DNA of 64,000 nt from Desulfonatronovibrio hydrogenovorans DSM 9292 (lineage in GTDB: Bacteria; Desulfobacterota; Desulfovibrionia; Desulfovibrionales; Desulfonatronovibrionaceae): contig NZ_JMKT01000009.1 of assembly GCF_000686525.1 (NCBI RefSeq), forward strand, positions 248,001 to 312,000, written 5' to 3'. Of this stretch, positions 12,862 through 22,214 are shown in pieces; the first letter of the stretch is position 1; each line of letters starts with the position of its first letter. The notes under the pieces are model-generated. The model saw nothing but the letters and a program-made list of their open reading frames with translations, was not told the origin of the DNA and made no database searches. The translations under genes were made by a program, and so were the position numbers.

Positions 12862-13323
12862 TCAGTATTTTTGCACCAGGACCACACCCATAACCAGAAA
12901 AACCACTCCCAGTATTCGCCAGGCATTAATGGGTTGAACAGGATAACCTATCAGCCCAAAATGGTCCAGAATCAGGGAGGTGGCCATCTGGGCTGCAATT
13001 AACGAAGCCAGAAGCGTTACCGCTCCAAGCTTTGGGGCAAGAATTATGGTTGTGGTAACAAAAAAAGCACCCATTAAGCCACCGGTCCAGAGCCATAAAG
13101 GTAGCTTTGAAAGCATGGGCAGAGACGGCAGAGGCGTACGCATCAACAGGCAGATGCAGGCCAGAGCCAGGGTTCCAACACAAAATGAGACAAGGGCTGC
13201 CAGAAAGGGACTTTTGAGATGGCTCCCGAGAATGGCGTTCACCCCTGCCTGAACAGGCATCATGATTCCTGCGACCATGGCGAAAAGAATATAGAATAAC
13301 TTCATGACCTTCTTCTGGTTCAA
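12862..13323 (-). CDS. YdcZ/DUF606-type small membrane protein (DMT superfamily)
   Basis: This 153-residue protein has about five hydrophobic segments. Its N-terminus reads AGIMMPVQAGVNAILGSHLKSP, the signature of the DUF606/YdcZ group, which resembles half of an EamA-type drug/metabolite transporter. Such proteins probably act as homodimers or pairs; substrates are unknown. A TTG at 13323 is one possible start. The ATG at 13305 (MKLFYILFAMV) is the other and would be 147 residues. Confidence 0.75.
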   Translation of the reverse strand: MNQKKVMKLFYILFAMVAGIMMPVQAGVNAILGSHLKSPFLAALVSFCVGTLALACICLLMRTPLPSLPMLSKLPLWLWTGGLMGAFFVTTTIILAPKLGAVTLLASLIAAQMATSLILDHFGLIGYPVQPINAWRILGVVFLVMGVVLVQKY

Positions 13324-13585
13324 GGTTTGGAGATAATTATTCTGGAAAACTTGGCTAACTGCTGCTGGATAATTTTTCAGACTCAGAAAAAGTCATTTCC
13401 TGGATCATCGACTTTATGATCTGCCTGTGTTAAAAAATAAAAAAGGAGCTTTCTCTAAAGAAGAAAAATACCATGTCCTCTTACTTCAAGAAAAAGTGCA
13501 AATTATGTCTTTCTGATCCAGCAAATATTTAACCAGCTGACCCGAATCTATTTATTCTAGTAAAAACTTTTCAAAACGGCAAACA

Positions 13586-14941
13586 ATGCGCGTCTCCCCA
13601 GAAAGAATCCAAAAAGTCAAGACCGGGCCATACACCAAAGGCCCGGTTGTGTACTGGATGAGCCGGGATCAACGGATCTTTCACAATTGGGCTCTGCTCC
13701 ATGCCCAGGACCTGGCCCTGGATATGGACCGTGAGCTGCGGATATTATTCTGCCTTGCACCTGGTTTTCTAGGGGCTGGTTTCAGGCAGTATGATTTTAT
13801 GCTCAAAGGACTGCAGGAGTGTTTTACCCAGGCCAGGGAATTGAATATTCCCTTTGACCTGATCTGTGGAGAACCAGAAATATCTGTTCCGAGCTATCTG
13901 GACAACCTGAAGCCCGCATTTCTGGTCATGGATTTTGATCCATTGAGGATTAAAAGGGACTGGCAGAAAAAAGTACTGGATAATTCTCGTGTTTCAGCCT
14001 GTCTGGTGGATGCTCACAATATTGTTCCAGTATGGACGGCATCGTCAAAACAGGAATATGCAGCCAGGACCATTCGACCCAGAATTCATAAAAAACTGGC
14101 TCAGTTTCTTGAGCCCGTTCCAGAAGTAGCTGTTCAGAAAAAAAATACCATAGATTTCCCCAATAAGCCTGATTTTTACCAACATATCCCAACCCATGCA
14201 GGCAAGCCAGTTGACTGGATCAAGCCTGGAACTGCTGCCGGATTAAAGCAGCTCGATTTGTTTCTGGCCAAGAGAATTTCCAGTTACAGTGGATACCGTA
14301 ACGATCCCAACCGCGAGGTATTATCCGATCTGTCCCCTTACCTCCATTTTGGACAGATCTGCTCCCAGACAGTTGCCCTTGAAGTCCAAAAAAATATTGA
14401 CATACACCCGGAAGACAAGGACGCCTTTCTGGAGGAGATTATCATCAGAAAAGAACTGGCAGATAATTTTTGCCATTTTAATCCTGATTATGACAACTTT
14501 CATGGATTGCCCCAATGGGGTCAAAAAACCCTGAACAAACACCGAATTGATCCAAGGCCCTACCTTTATTCCCTGGAGGACCTTGAAAGTTCCAGTACCC
14601 ATGATGCATTGTGGAATGCGGCCCAGCAGGAGATGATTGTCCGGGGCAAGATGCATGGATATATGCGCATGTACTGGGCCAAAAAAATACTGGAATGGAC
14701 CAGAACCCCGGAAGAGGCCATTTCCTGGGCAGTGTATCTCAATGACAAATATGAGCTGGATGGCCGTGATCCCAACGGCTATACCGGGATTTTGTGGTCC
14801 ATGGGCGGCCTTCATGACCGTCCCTGGAAAGAAAGGCAAATTTTCGGTACTGTCAGGTATATGAGTTATGAAGGATGCAAAAGAAAATTCAATATAAATG
14901 AATACATTGAAAAGTGGAATAATCCCGGGAGGCGGTCATGA
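13586..14941 (+). CDS. phr: Class II CPD photolyase
   Basis: It repairs cyclobutane pyrimidine dimers in DNA using blue light and FADH-. The protein is 451 residues, a normal length for class II photolyases. The opening WMSRDQRIFHNWALLHAQ and the C-terminal block AKKILEWTRTPEEA are class II signatures. ELDGRDPNGYTGILWSMGG and the W-rich tail PWKERQIFGTVRYMSYEG contain the FAD/electron-transfer region. Class II enzymes occur in several anaerobic bacteria and archaea. The last 4 bp (ATGA) overlap the next start, so the SDR gene is co-translated. No clear Shine-Dalgarno precedes the ATG at 13586. Confidence 0.92.
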   Translation: MRVSPERIQKVKTGPYTKGPVVYWMSRDQRIFHNWALLHAQDLALDMDRELRILFCLAPGFLGAGFRQYDFMLKGLQECFTQARELNIPFDLICGEPEISVPSYLDNLKPAFLVMDFDPLRIKRDWQKKVLDNSRVSACLVDAHNIVPVWTASSKQEYAARTIRPRIHKKLAQFLEPVPEVAVQKKNTIDFPNKPDFYQHIPTHAGKPVDWIKPGTAAGLKQLDLFLAKRISSYSGYRNDPNREVLSDLSPYLHFGQICSQTVALEVQKNIDIHPEDKDAFLEEIIIRKELADNFCHFNPDYDNFHGLPQWGQKTLNKHRIDPRPYLYSLEDLESSSTHDALWNAAQQEMIVRGKMHGYMRMYWAKKILEWTRTPEEAISWAVYLNDKYELDGRDPNGYTGILWSMGGLHDRPWKERQIFGTVRYMSYEGCKRKFNINEYIEKWNNPGRRS

Positions 14942-15852
14942 GCTATTTCATACTCGGCGGCACTGGATTCATCGGCAACTTTCTGGTTAAGCACCTTCTG
15001 GACCAGGGAGAAGAGGTAACAGCCCTGGTCAGGGATGATTCCAGGATCAAGACCAGGTCACCAGGCCTGAAGCTTATCAAGGGCGATCCTCTCAAACCCG
15101 GTCAGTGGCAGAAAGCAGTTCCTGATCACCAAACAATCATCAACCTGGTTGGTTCACCCATAATGGCCAGCTGGACTGATCAGGCCAAAGAAAAGATATT
15201 TGCTTCCAGAGTTGATTCCAGCCTGAATGTTGTCTCTGCTTTACAGGACGCTGAACACAAGACATTCATCTGTGCCAATGCTGTGGGATTTTACGGGCCG
15301 AGAGGAGATGAAATCATTAATGACCATGTGGGTCCTGGAAGCGGGTTTCTGTCCACAGTGGCTGTAAAATGGCAGGAGGCTGCCCTGGGTGCTGAAAATT
15401 TCGGTCACCGGGTTGTAATAACAAGATTTCCAGCTGTTCTTGGCCCTGGAGGCGGAGCCCTGGCCCAGATGATACCGGTGTTCAGGTTCGGTCTTGGCGG
15501 AAGACTTGGAACCGGCAGCCAGTGGTTCCCCTGGGTCCATATCCTGGATCTGGCCAGAGCCATGCAGTTTCTGAGTCAGTACAAGGAGATAAGGGGACCG
15601 GTTAATCTTTGTGCTCCCAAACCAGTCACCAATGCTCAGTTTACCAGGGCCCTGGGTAAAGCCTTGAACAGGCCTGCTTTTTTTATTGTTCCGGGATTCG
15701 GGCTTCGTCTTATCTATGGAGAAGTGGCTGATATGCTCTTATCGGGCCAGAGATGTGTCCCCAAGGTTCTTCATGATGCAGGTTTTAACTTCAGGTTTGA
15801 GGATATTGACTCAGCCCTGGCTGATATCATGGCTCGTCTAGCTCAGAAGTAG
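14938..15852 (+). CDS. TIGR01777-type SDR epimerase (YfcH-like)
   Basis: The 304-residue protein is an extended short-chain dehydrogenase-like protein. The N-terminal nucleotide loop is GGTGFIGNFLVKHL. NLVGSPIMA and WTDQAKEKIFASRVDS match the TIGR01777/YfcH group. ANAVGFYGPRGDE contains the usual Y-G, and the C-terminal part has the DUF1731-like stretch VPKVLHDAGFNFRF. Its substrate is unknown. It overlaps the photolyase gene by ATGA. Its 3' end overlaps the convergent PAPS-reductase-family gene by 10 bp. Confidence 0.85.
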   Translation: MSYFILGGTGFIGNFLVKHLLDQGEEVTALVRDDSRIKTRSPGLKLIKGDPLKPGQWQKAVPDHQTIINLVGSPIMASWTDQAKEKIFASRVDSSLNVVSALQDAEHKTFICANAVGFYGPRGDEIINDHVGPGSGFLSTVAVKWQEAALGAENFGHRVVITRFPAVLGPGGGALAQMIPVFRFGLGGRLGTGSQWFPWVHILDLARAMQFLSQYKEIRGPVNLCAPKPVTNAQFTRALGKALNRPAFFIVPGFGLRLIYGEVADMLLSGQRCVPKVLHDAGFNFRFEDIDSALADIMARLAQK

Positions 15853-16514
15853 CCCATGCTCCTGAGCAGGTCCAGGCTCTCTTCCTTGTCTCCTGCCCTC
15901 CCGGACCGTTCCTGTCCTGTGGATCTGCAAGTACAGGGCATGCAGCCCAGTGAACTGTACCCATGGTTGTATAGGGTACAGTACGGAAGATTTTTTTGAA
16001 CGATAAATGACCAGATATCCATTTCAGTCCAGTGCAAAATGGGGTTGATCTGGACATAGTCAGGAGATTGTTTCTGTTCAATCTGGTCCCTGGTGCTTCT
16101 GGAAGGATGTTCATCACTCCTGATGCCTGACAAAAGGGTATCGACCTTCAGCTCTGTTATGGCCTGTTTCAGGGGGGTAACCTTTAAATCCCGGCAGCAG
16201 TTTATCTTGTCCTTTGCCACTGGGTATTCGGAAATTTCCAGATCCGGTACAACAATGTTGAGTTCAATGTCCCACCTTAAAGCTATTTCATCCCTGAACC
16301 GGATGATTTCGGGAAATTTCAGGCCTGTGTCCAGGTTAATGGCTTTTGGCTTGTCATCTACCCCGTTTTCCTCTAAGAAGTGCGTCCAAAGGCTGAGGAC
16401 CACAGTGGAATCCTTGCCTCCGGTCCAGGCAACATATATATTTTCCGGATCAGAAGAGGACAGAGCCCGCTCAAAAATTCCCTTGGTCAAATTTATTTTT
16501 TCCTGCAAATCCAT
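15843..16514 (-). CDS. PAPS reductase / CysH-CysD-family PP-loop protein
   Basis: This 223-residue protein has the PP-loop ATP-pyrophosphatase motif WTGGKDSTVV near residues 29-38, CCRDLKVTPL near 107, SGIRSDEHPSR near 129, PILHWTEMDIW near 157 and GYSSLGCMPCTCR near 184. These match phosphoadenosine phosphosulfate reductase-like proteins. Dissimilatory sulfate reducers do not need this enzyme for respiration, so it may serve assimilatory or tRNA-thiolation-type chemistry (inference). The two Cys pairs could hold a 4Fe-4S cluster as in APS reductases. It is convergent with the SDR gene and overlaps it by 10 bp. Confidence 0.8.
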   Translation of the reverse strand: MDLQEKINLTKGIFERALSSSDPENIYVAWTGGKDSTVVLSLWTHFLEENGVDDKPKAINLDTGLKFPEIIRFRDEIALRWDIELNIVVPDLEISEYPVAKDKINCCRDLKVTPLKQAITELKVDTLLSGIRSDEHPSRSTRDQIEQKQSPDYVQINPILHWTEMDIWSFIVQKNLPYCTLYNHGYSSLGCMPCTCRSTGQERSGRAGDKEESLDLLRSMGYF

Positions 16515-16587
16515 GCTGCTTTTATTACCTTAACCTGGCTGATTATCTTTCACCACAAAACAGATCCCCAAGCAGGTTCATTTATAA

Positions 16588-17091
16588 ATGAAAGGAACAT
16601 TCGTCTTTATACTCATTTTGTGCCTTACTGCAACCTTTATTGCCTTTAAAAAAGATCCACAGCTCGCCCACGACGGCCTCATCCAGGGTCTCAAAATGCT
16701 TTGGAAAATTCTTCCCATCCTGGTTCTGGCCTTTATCCTGGCCGGGATGATGGAGAAAATCATTCCCAGGGATTTCCTGGCCCAGCTTCTGGGATGGGAT
16801 TCCGGCCTCAAGGGTTTGATCCTGGGAACAATGGCCGGAGCAGTAATGCCTGGAGGACCATTTATTCTCTTCCCCATGATGGCGGTCCTGATGAATGCCG
16901 GTGCCGGGATCGGTCCCTTGGTCGCCTTTTTAAGCTCCTGGGCCCTGGTCGGGCTGCACAGAGTAGTGATCTATGAAGCCCCGATTATGGGCTGGAAATT
17001 CACATTGGTCAGACTGGGAGCAAGCCTTATTTTTCCAGTGATTATCGGGTATCTTTCAGATGTGATCTGGAGAATGTATTCAAAATTATGA
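16588..17091 (+). CDS. Half-size permease (YraQ/ArsP-like, DUF318 type)
   Basis: The 167-residue membrane protein has four or five hydrophobic segments. GLKMLWKILPILVLAFILAGMM opens the conserved half and GTMAGAVMPGGPFILFPMMAVL carries the P-G-G-P motif characteristic of DUF318/YraQ permeases. Those are normally about 300 residues with two such halves; this is one half, so it probably dimerises. ArsP and related proteins export organoarsenicals or metals. The next gene encodes an ArsD-like protein 66 bp downstream, which supports a metalloid-related role (inference). Confidence 0.7.
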   Translation: MKGTFVFILILCLTATFIAFKKDPQLAHDGLIQGLKMLWKILPILVLAFILAGMMEKIIPRDFLAQLLGWDSGLKGLILGTMAGAVMPGGPFILFPMMAVLMNAGAGIGPLVAFLSSWALVGLHRVVIYEAPIMGWKFTLVRLGASLIFPVIIGYLSDVIWRMYSKL

Positions 17092-17157
17092 CAGCAGGAT
17101 ATAATTCGGTTCAGTCTCTGCAGGTTAAAGCTTGGGGGCTAATCAGCAGGAGGATTT

Positions 17158-17487
17158 ATGGCAAAGTATGACCTGGAGATCTATATCCCGTACATGGGCT
17201 GTCCGTGCGGGCCGTCAGCTTCGGAGCAGAACGGTCCTGCTGAAGAATTTCAGCAGGACCTGTCCAGACTCAAGGCCAAGTTCAAAGGAGAATTATCCGT
17301 TATAATCTATGCCCTCAACCTGCACCTCAACCAGTTTAAAACCAGAACTGAGCTGGCTGAAATCCTTCAAACCCAAGGGAAAAAAGGTCTGCCTGCTATT
17401 TTTGTCAACAATTGTCTGGTGATGCAGGGTGAATATCCTGACCAGAAAAGGCTGGAACACATTCTGTATTCCCTGGATAAACAGTGA
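17158..17487 (+). CDS. ArsD-like metallochaperone/thioredoxin-fold protein
   Basis: This 109-residue protein has a Cys-rich N-terminal site MGCPCGPSASEQNG at about residues 13-26 and the ending KKGLPAIFVNNCLVMQGEYPDQKRL (split by the fold's cis-Pro), which parallels GLPLLLLDGETVMAGRYP in ArsD. ArsD carries arsenite to the ArsA ATPase. No arsA is present here, so the partner may be the half permease just upstream. AGGAGG lies a few bases before the ATG. The stop overlaps the start of the flavoprotein gene by 4 bp. Confidence 0.6.
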   Translation: MAKYDLEIYIPYMGCPCGPSASEQNGPAEEFQQDLSRLKAKFKGELSVIIYALNLHLNQFKTRTELAEILQTQGKKGLPAIFVNNCLVMQGEYPDQKRLEHILYSLDKQ

Positions 17488-18758
17488 TGAAAAATCCCGA
17501 CGTGATCATTGTGGGTGCTGGGCCGGCTGGACTCATGGCTGCTGTTCAATCCGCTGGAAAAGGCCTCAGGACTATTGTTCTGGAGAAAAAACACCTTCCA
17601 GCCAGAAAGCTCGGTATCACGGGCAAAGGTCGTTGCAATCTGACCAATACAGCAGATCCCGATCTTTTTTTAAAAAAAATCAGATCAGGCGCAACATTCA
17701 TTCGATTCAGCCTGGGCCGGTTCAGCAACCATGATCTGGTAGATTTTTTTAATGGGATCGGGGTGGAAACTGTGGAAGAACGGGGTGGAAGGATTTTCCC
17801 GGCTTCCCAGAAGGCCTCCACCATAGTCCGGGCCTTAATTAACCAAGCCAGAAAACAAGGAGCAGTTATTTGGACAAACTCCTCAGTCAAAGAGATACTT
17901 ACAGTGGACGGACGGGTTTCTGGGGTGGTTGTTCTGCAGTCCGGGAATAAAGATGAATCCGGTCCGGTCAGGGAAGAAGTGTTGCTGACCCGGAACCTGA
18001 TCCTGGCAACAGGCGGGGCGTCCTACCCGGCCACAGGTTCCACAGGAGATGGCTATGTACTGGCTAAGACTCTGGGACATGAAGTTGTGCCCGTCAGACC
18101 CGCTCTTGTCCCTTTGGAAACTGCAGATGACCTTGCTCCCAGGATGCAGGGTCTCAGCCTGCGTAACGTGTCTGCTGCAATCCTGGTTCAGAACAAGAAA
18201 AAGGATCAGGAATTCGGAGAAATGATTTTCACCCATTTCGGTGTTTCCGGCCCAATTGTCCTCAGCCTGAGCAAAACAGCTGTTCTGGCCCTGGATCAGG
18301 GTAAAGATGTCTCTCTGCTCCTGGACCTCAAACCCGCTGTTTCCCATGCCCAGCTCAAGTCAAGAATAGCCAGACTAATGCATGAGCAGGGAAAGAAAAA
18401 AATCGTCAACATCCTTAAAGAAATTTTGCCGGTTAAGATGATTTCGGTCTTTCTCCATACAGCAGAAATAGACCCGGATAAACCCGGCAATTTGATTACT
18501 GGCCCAGAGCAGCAGAAACTCCGTCTCTGGTGTAAGGAATTGAAGCTGGATATTTGCGGCTACCGGTCTTTTAATGAAGCCATTGTCACCTCCGGAGGAG
18601 TAAAGCTTGCTCAGGTCAATCCCAGGACCATGGCCTCAAGACTGGTTGATGGACTTTATTTTGCCGGCGAAGTTCTTGACGTTGACGCAGACACTGGAGG
18701 CTACAATCTTCAAGCAGCCTTTTCAACAGGATGGGTGGCTGGGAATTCAGTAGAATAG
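17484..18758 (+). CDS. HI0933/YhiN-family NAD(P)/FAD-dependent oxidoreductase
   Basis: The 424-residue flavoprotein has an N-terminal Rossmann motif VGAGPAGLMAAVQSAGKG and then ARKLGITGKGRCNLTNTA, the HI0933 family signature. The second FAD motif ATGGASYPATGSTGDGY is near residue 174 and the C-terminal GLYFAGEVLDVDADTGGYNLQ binds FAD. The reaction of this family is not established. It overlaps the ArsD-like gene by 4 bp, so the three genes 16588-18758 probably form an operon. Confidence 0.85.
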   Translation: MMKNPDVIIVGAGPAGLMAAVQSAGKGLRTIVLEKKHLPARKLGITGKGRCNLTNTADPDLFLKKIRSGATFIRFSLGRFSNHDLVDFFNGIGVETVEERGGRIFPASQKASTIVRALINQARKQGAVIWTNSSVKEILTVDGRVSGVVVLQSGNKDESGPVREEVLLTRNLILATGGASYPATGSTGDGYVLAKTLGHEVVPVRPALVPLETADDLAPRMQGLSLRNVSAAILVQNKKKDQEFGEMIFTHFGVSGPIVLSLSKTAVLALDQGKDVSLLLDLKPAVSHAQLKSRIARLMHEQGKKKIVNILKEILPVKMISVFLHTAEIDPDKPGNLITGPEQQKLRLWCKELKLDICGYRSFNEAIVTSGGVKLAQVNPRTMASRLVDGLYFAGEVLDVDADTGGYNLQAAFSTGWVAGNSVE

Positions 18759-18940
18759 CCGGACAGTTCAGGTATTGATCCATCCGAGTTCCAGGAATAA
18801 ATTACCGGCACGATATTTGAATAATACCGGACATGAATATCCAGTCCTTGTTTCAGGCCAAGACACATTCCGGTCATCGCACATCCAGACAGACCAATGG
18901 TCGGCTCGAATCAAACAATTATGCATCAGAGCCAGGCAAA

Positions 18941-19636
18941 ATGAACAGAGTAATTTTTCTGCTTGTAATTCTATTCATCCTGGCCGGCAATTCAGGTTGC
19001 GCCTACATGGAATCCAGGTTTGAACAACGGGTTGAGCCTCATCTGGACCAGGTTATCTTCTACCAGCGGCCTGTTTTGGAAAAAGCTGCCAGCGGAGTCC
19101 ATGTCCACCCGGTCAGCCAGGCCCCAGCCCAGATTAAAGCGGTTTTTTTCCCTTTTTACAACAGTCCCAGGACCGGTGGAACTCATGACACCGGCCGGAG
19201 AATCGGACATATTTTCTGGCGCACCTGGCTTGGACAGGAAGTTTTTTCCACCATGATCTACCAGGATGCCCAGGAATGGCCGGGCCGGGCCAGGGCTGGA
19301 CAGACTGCCAGGAGTCTGGGGGCTGATCTCTATGTTATGGGTCAGGTAAACCACTATCTGCATGGTGGGACCCAGAGCACCACTTCAATTGCCATTCTGG
19401 TCAACATCTTTTCCGCCCGGGACGACAGCCTGATCTGGTCCATGGAACACGCCGGACGGATGGATAACCGGGGAGAAATGGATTTCATCCTGGCCAAGCG
19501 CAGGACCTGGATGCCTGAGTCACCAGAATACGTCATTGTCAACAGTCTGGCATACGAACTGGCTCAACCCGTAAAAATGTGGAGCCATGGTTTCATGTTT
19601 GATCAGAACATGCCAAAACTTTCGGACAGGTATTAG
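18941..19636 (+). CDS. Predicted outer-membrane lipoprotein
   Basis: I place the start at the ATG at 18941 because it gives a typical lipoprotein signal: MNR, a hydrophobic core and the lipobox AGNSGC with the lipidated Cys near residue 18. An upstream in-frame ATG at 18833 would bury this signal. The mature protein (about 213 residues) has VFFPFYNSPRTGGTHDTGRR and YVMGQVNHYLHGG stretches, reminiscent of GNA1162/DUF799-like and CsgG-like periplasmic proteins, but I do not recognise it firmly. Its 3' end overlaps the convergent site-2 protease gene by 4 bp. Confidence 0.65.
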   Translation: MNRVIFLLVILFILAGNSGCAYMESRFEQRVEPHLDQVIFYQRPVLEKAASGVHVHPVSQAPAQIKAVFFPFYNSPRTGGTHDTGRRIGHIFWRTWLGQEVFSTMIYQDAQEWPGRARAGQTARSLGADLYVMGQVNHYLHGGTQSTTSIAILVNIFSARDDSLIWSMEHAGRMDNRGEMDFILAKRRTWMPESPEYVIVNSLAYELAQPVKMWSHGFMFDQNMPKLSDRY

Positions 19637-20775
19637 TCGGAAAAACTGCCGTCCCCTTCCAGTTCCATCCTGGCTGAAAGATAGGCCATAATATCCTTCA
19701 GGGATATGATCCCTAGAAGTTCCCCATTTCTGACCACCATCATCCGGCTGAGTCCTGTCCGGTTCATCTTGCCCAGCACTTTGACCACGTCTTCATCAGG
19801 ACCAACTGTATTTTCCATAGAGCATTGTCTGGTTATTTCCCGAACCAGGATGCCAGGCCAGTTCTGTCGTTCGATCTCCCCCACCTGCCTGGTGGTAATG
19901 CACCCGGTCAGGGTTTTTCCATCCCGGACCGGAAACATCTTAAAGTGGTATCTGTAGACATAGTCTTCTACCAGCTCCTGTAGAGTGATCTCTCCAGGCA
20001 CGTAAACCGGCTCTTTCATCAGGCTCTGCACTGTTTCCCCTGCCAATGCCCTTTTTACCATAAGCTGACGATATGAATTCTGGGCCACAAATCTGATGAA
20101 CATTCCAATAACAAAATACCAGAGTCCGCCCACCAGATTCCCGGTCAGCATGTTCAAAAGACCCAGACCGATGAGGACCAGGCCGAAGATAGAACCCATG
20201 TTGGCTGCAGTCCTGGTTGCCCAGGGCAAATCTTTTTTCAAATGCCACAGGGCGGCCCGCAATATCCTGCCTCCGTCCATGGGAAAGGCTGGAATGAGGT
20301 TGAAGATGGCCAGAATCAGATTGATAAGGGCCAGGTACATGAAAACACTGATAATACCCGGGGCCATTTCCATGCTTCTGGCCAGATCAAAAACCAGGTA
20401 AAAGACCAGGGCCAGAAAAAAACTGGCCAGGGGACCGGCAATGGCAATCCAGAATTCGCTTCTTGGGGTCTTGGGATCATCTTCCATCTCAGCCACTCCA
20501 CCGAATACGAAAAGAGTAATTCCCTTGATGGAAACGCCCATTTTTCTGGCAACATATGAGTGCCAGAACTCATGGAAAACTATGGAAAAAAACAGGCCCA
20601 AGGCTCCAAACACCGCCAGGATCCAGTAGTCCATGGTCCTCAGCCCTTCAATATAATGGGGGAAAAAACCTACAGCCAGGGACCAGGTCACCAGCACTGC
20701 TATGATTATCCAACTCACATCCACCTTGATTTGGAATCCCATCACCTTGACCAGATTAATACTTTTACCGAACAT
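19633..20775 (-). CDS. Site-2 protease-like M50 membrane metalloprotease with CBS pair
   Basis: The 380-residue protein has several membrane segments. The zinc motif FHEFWHSYVAR (HExxH) is near residues 66-76. The second metal motif FNLIPAFPMDGGRIL near 158-172 provides the Asp. Two CBS domains occupy the last 130 residues (EPVYVPGEITLQELVEDY and CSMENTVGPDEDVVKVL). Such site-2 proteases cut transmembrane helices, often of anti-sigma factors; the CBS pair may sense nucleotides. The substrate is unknown. Confidence 0.88.
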   Translation of the reverse strand: MFGKSINLVKVMGFQIKVDVSWIIIAVLVTWSLAVGFFPHYIEGLRTMDYWILAVFGALGLFFSIVFHEFWHSYVARKMGVSIKGITLFVFGGVAEMEDDPKTPRSEFWIAIAGPLASFFLALVFYLVFDLARSMEMAPGIISVFMYLALINLILAIFNLIPAFPMDGGRILRAALWHLKKDLPWATRTAANMGSIFGLVLIGLGLLNMLTGNLVGGLWYFVIGMFIRFVAQNSYRQLMVKRALAGETVQSLMKEPVYVPGEITLQELVEDYVYRYHFKMFPVRDGKTLTGCITTRQVGEIERQNWPGILVREITRQCSMENTVGPDEDVVKVLGKMNRTGLSRMMVVRNGELLGIISLKDIMAYLSARMELEGDGSFSD

Positions 20776-20821
20776 TGTTCACCTCAATGCAAGTCATTCT
20801 TGTTTCAACTCTAGACCATGT

Positions 20822-21874
20822 TTATCTGCTTACTCCTGCCTGGTCAAACGTGGCCATTTCATTGAATATGTTGGCAGCGCTTTTCAAGATGAAGTAAGCC
20901 AGAGCAGCTCCTGTACCTTCACCCAGGCGCATGTCCATGTTCAGAACAGGCCTGGCCTGGATTTTTTCCATGACCATGATGTGCCCCTTTTCAGCTGACA
21001 GGTGAGAAAAAAAACAATAATCCTCAACAAAAGGATTAAGTTTCCATGCCGAGACGTAGGCAGCACTAGAAATGAATCCGTCAATAATTACATTCATCCC
21101 TTTCCAGGCTCCGCCAAGAATTATTCCGGTCAGGCAGGCTATTTCCAGCCCGCCCAGGGCAGCCAAAATTTTGATGGGATCTTTGCTGTTGAGAATTTCT
21201 GCGTTGACCTCCAACCCTTTGGCAATAACCCGGGCCTTTTTTTTGATCCCATCGGACTCAAGGCCTGTTCCTGAACCGGCCAGATCATGAGGTTCAAAAC
21301 CCAGAAAGGCACAATAAAGAGCTGTGGATGGAGTAGTGTTTCCTATTCCCATCTCACCGGTGCACAAAGTCTTGATTCCTTTTTCATAAGCCTGCTTAGC
21401 CAGGTCAATTCCCAGCTCAATTGCTTTTTGGCATTCCAGCTCACTCATGGCCGGGCCGGCAGAGAGATCCCCTGTTCCTGAGCGGATCCTGTTTTGAATC
21501 AACAAATCATGACCAGGAAAGGACGGCCCGGCAACACCAACATCCACCACTTTCAACTGCAGGCCGGAAGTCCTGGCCAGAACATTGACGGCAGCACCTC
21601 CATTCAGAAAATTGGTGACCATCTGCCTGGTAACTGCCCTGGGAAACAGACTGACTCCGGCCTGGGCCACCCCGTGGTCTCCGGCACAGGTAAAAATGAT
21701 GCCAGGCTCGACTTCTGGCTTTTTTGCACAACTGATGGCGTATAGTCTGGCCGCCAGTTCTTCCAGCCGTCCCAGACTTCCCCTGGGTTTGGTCAGGTTG
21801 TCCAGATGCAGTTCAGCCTTTTTTAAAAGATCCTTGTTGATAGGAGAGATTTCTTTAAGTACATGTTTCAGCAT
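20822..21874 (-). CDS. cobT: Nicotinate-nucleotide--dimethylbenzimidazole phosphoribosyltransferase CobT
   Basis: It activates the lower-ligand base to alpha-ribazole phosphate for cobalamin assembly. The ATG at 21874 gives 350 residues, the normal CobT size; the open frame upstream to 22003 has no family match. Motifs are LTKPRGSLGRLEELA near residue 24, FTCAGDHGVAQAGVSLFP, NGGAAVNVLA, CTGEMGIGNTTPSTAL, GGLEIACLTG and the C-terminal MRLGEGTGAALA with the catalytic Glu. No other cobalamin gene is nearby and I see no cobalamin riboswitch in its leader. Confidence 0.95.
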   Translation of the reverse strand: MLKHVLKEISPINKDLLKKAELHLDNLTKPRGSLGRLEELAARLYAISCAKKPEVEPGIIFTCAGDHGVAQAGVSLFPRAVTRQMVTNFLNGGAAVNVLARTSGLQLKVVDVGVAGPSFPGHDLLIQNRIRSGTGDLSAGPAMSELECQKAIELGIDLAKQAYEKGIKTLCTGEMGIGNTTPSTALYCAFLGFEPHDLAGSGTGLESDGIKKKARVIAKGLEVNAEILNSKDPIKILAALGGLEIACLTGIILGGAWKGMNVIIDGFISSAAYVSAWKLNPFVEDYCFFSHLSAEKGHIMVMEKIQARPVLNMDMRLGEGTGAALAYFILKSAANIFNEMATFDQAGVSR

Positions 21875-22066
21875 TGTTACTCCCGATATTTTTGGAACTA
21901 CCCAGTTTGGTTTGAGCAGCTTAGATTTTTTTATTATGAGATCAAAATAACAACCAGTTGAACTGGGGTAAGGAAATTGGTTTCCATATTCCAACCTCCT
22001 CAATCTTATAAAAATTATACTGAATCATGTAAACCTGAAACTAGATACCGGAAAGGAGCGCTTAGA

Positions 22067-22192
22067 ATGAAAAGCCATCGTCAGGAATTATGGATGAATG
22101 TCCCGGCCAGGATGGACTTTGTCAACATAACCACTGAAGTCCAACTGGCTGTTGACCAGAGCGGCATTGTCGAAGGTCTGGTCCTGGTCAAT
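22067..22192 (+). pseudogene. yjbQ: Host yjbQ, 5' fragment split by the element
   Basis: An AAAGGAG site precedes the ATG at 22067. The frame encodes [18 protein letters not shown] and continues to GLVLVN, the N-terminal 42 residues of a YjbQ/UPF0047 protein. It then enters element DNA and stops after one residue (TAA at 22196). The missing remainder continues exactly in phase at 32484, 10.3 kb away. The joined host product would be about 139 residues. YjbQ-family proteins have weak thiamine-phosphate-synthase-like activity in vitro but their role is unclear. A TATACT -10-like box sits at about 22016. Confidence 0.92.
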
Positions 22193-22214
22193 ACCTAACA
22201 AAACTACCTTCAAC
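22170..22214. other. Left attachment junction (attL)
   Basis: Host yjbQ sequence (GGTCCTGGTC) meets element sequence (ACCTAACAAAAC) around a 3-bp core AAT at 22190-22192, which is repeated at the right junction. The host side is recognised because the yjbQ frame resumes at the right end. The same bases encode the end of the recombinase on the minus strand. Confidence 0.85.

Noticed and set aside
20776-22066. Cobalamin riboswitch near cobT
   Set aside because: The leader has none of the B12-box features and is too short.
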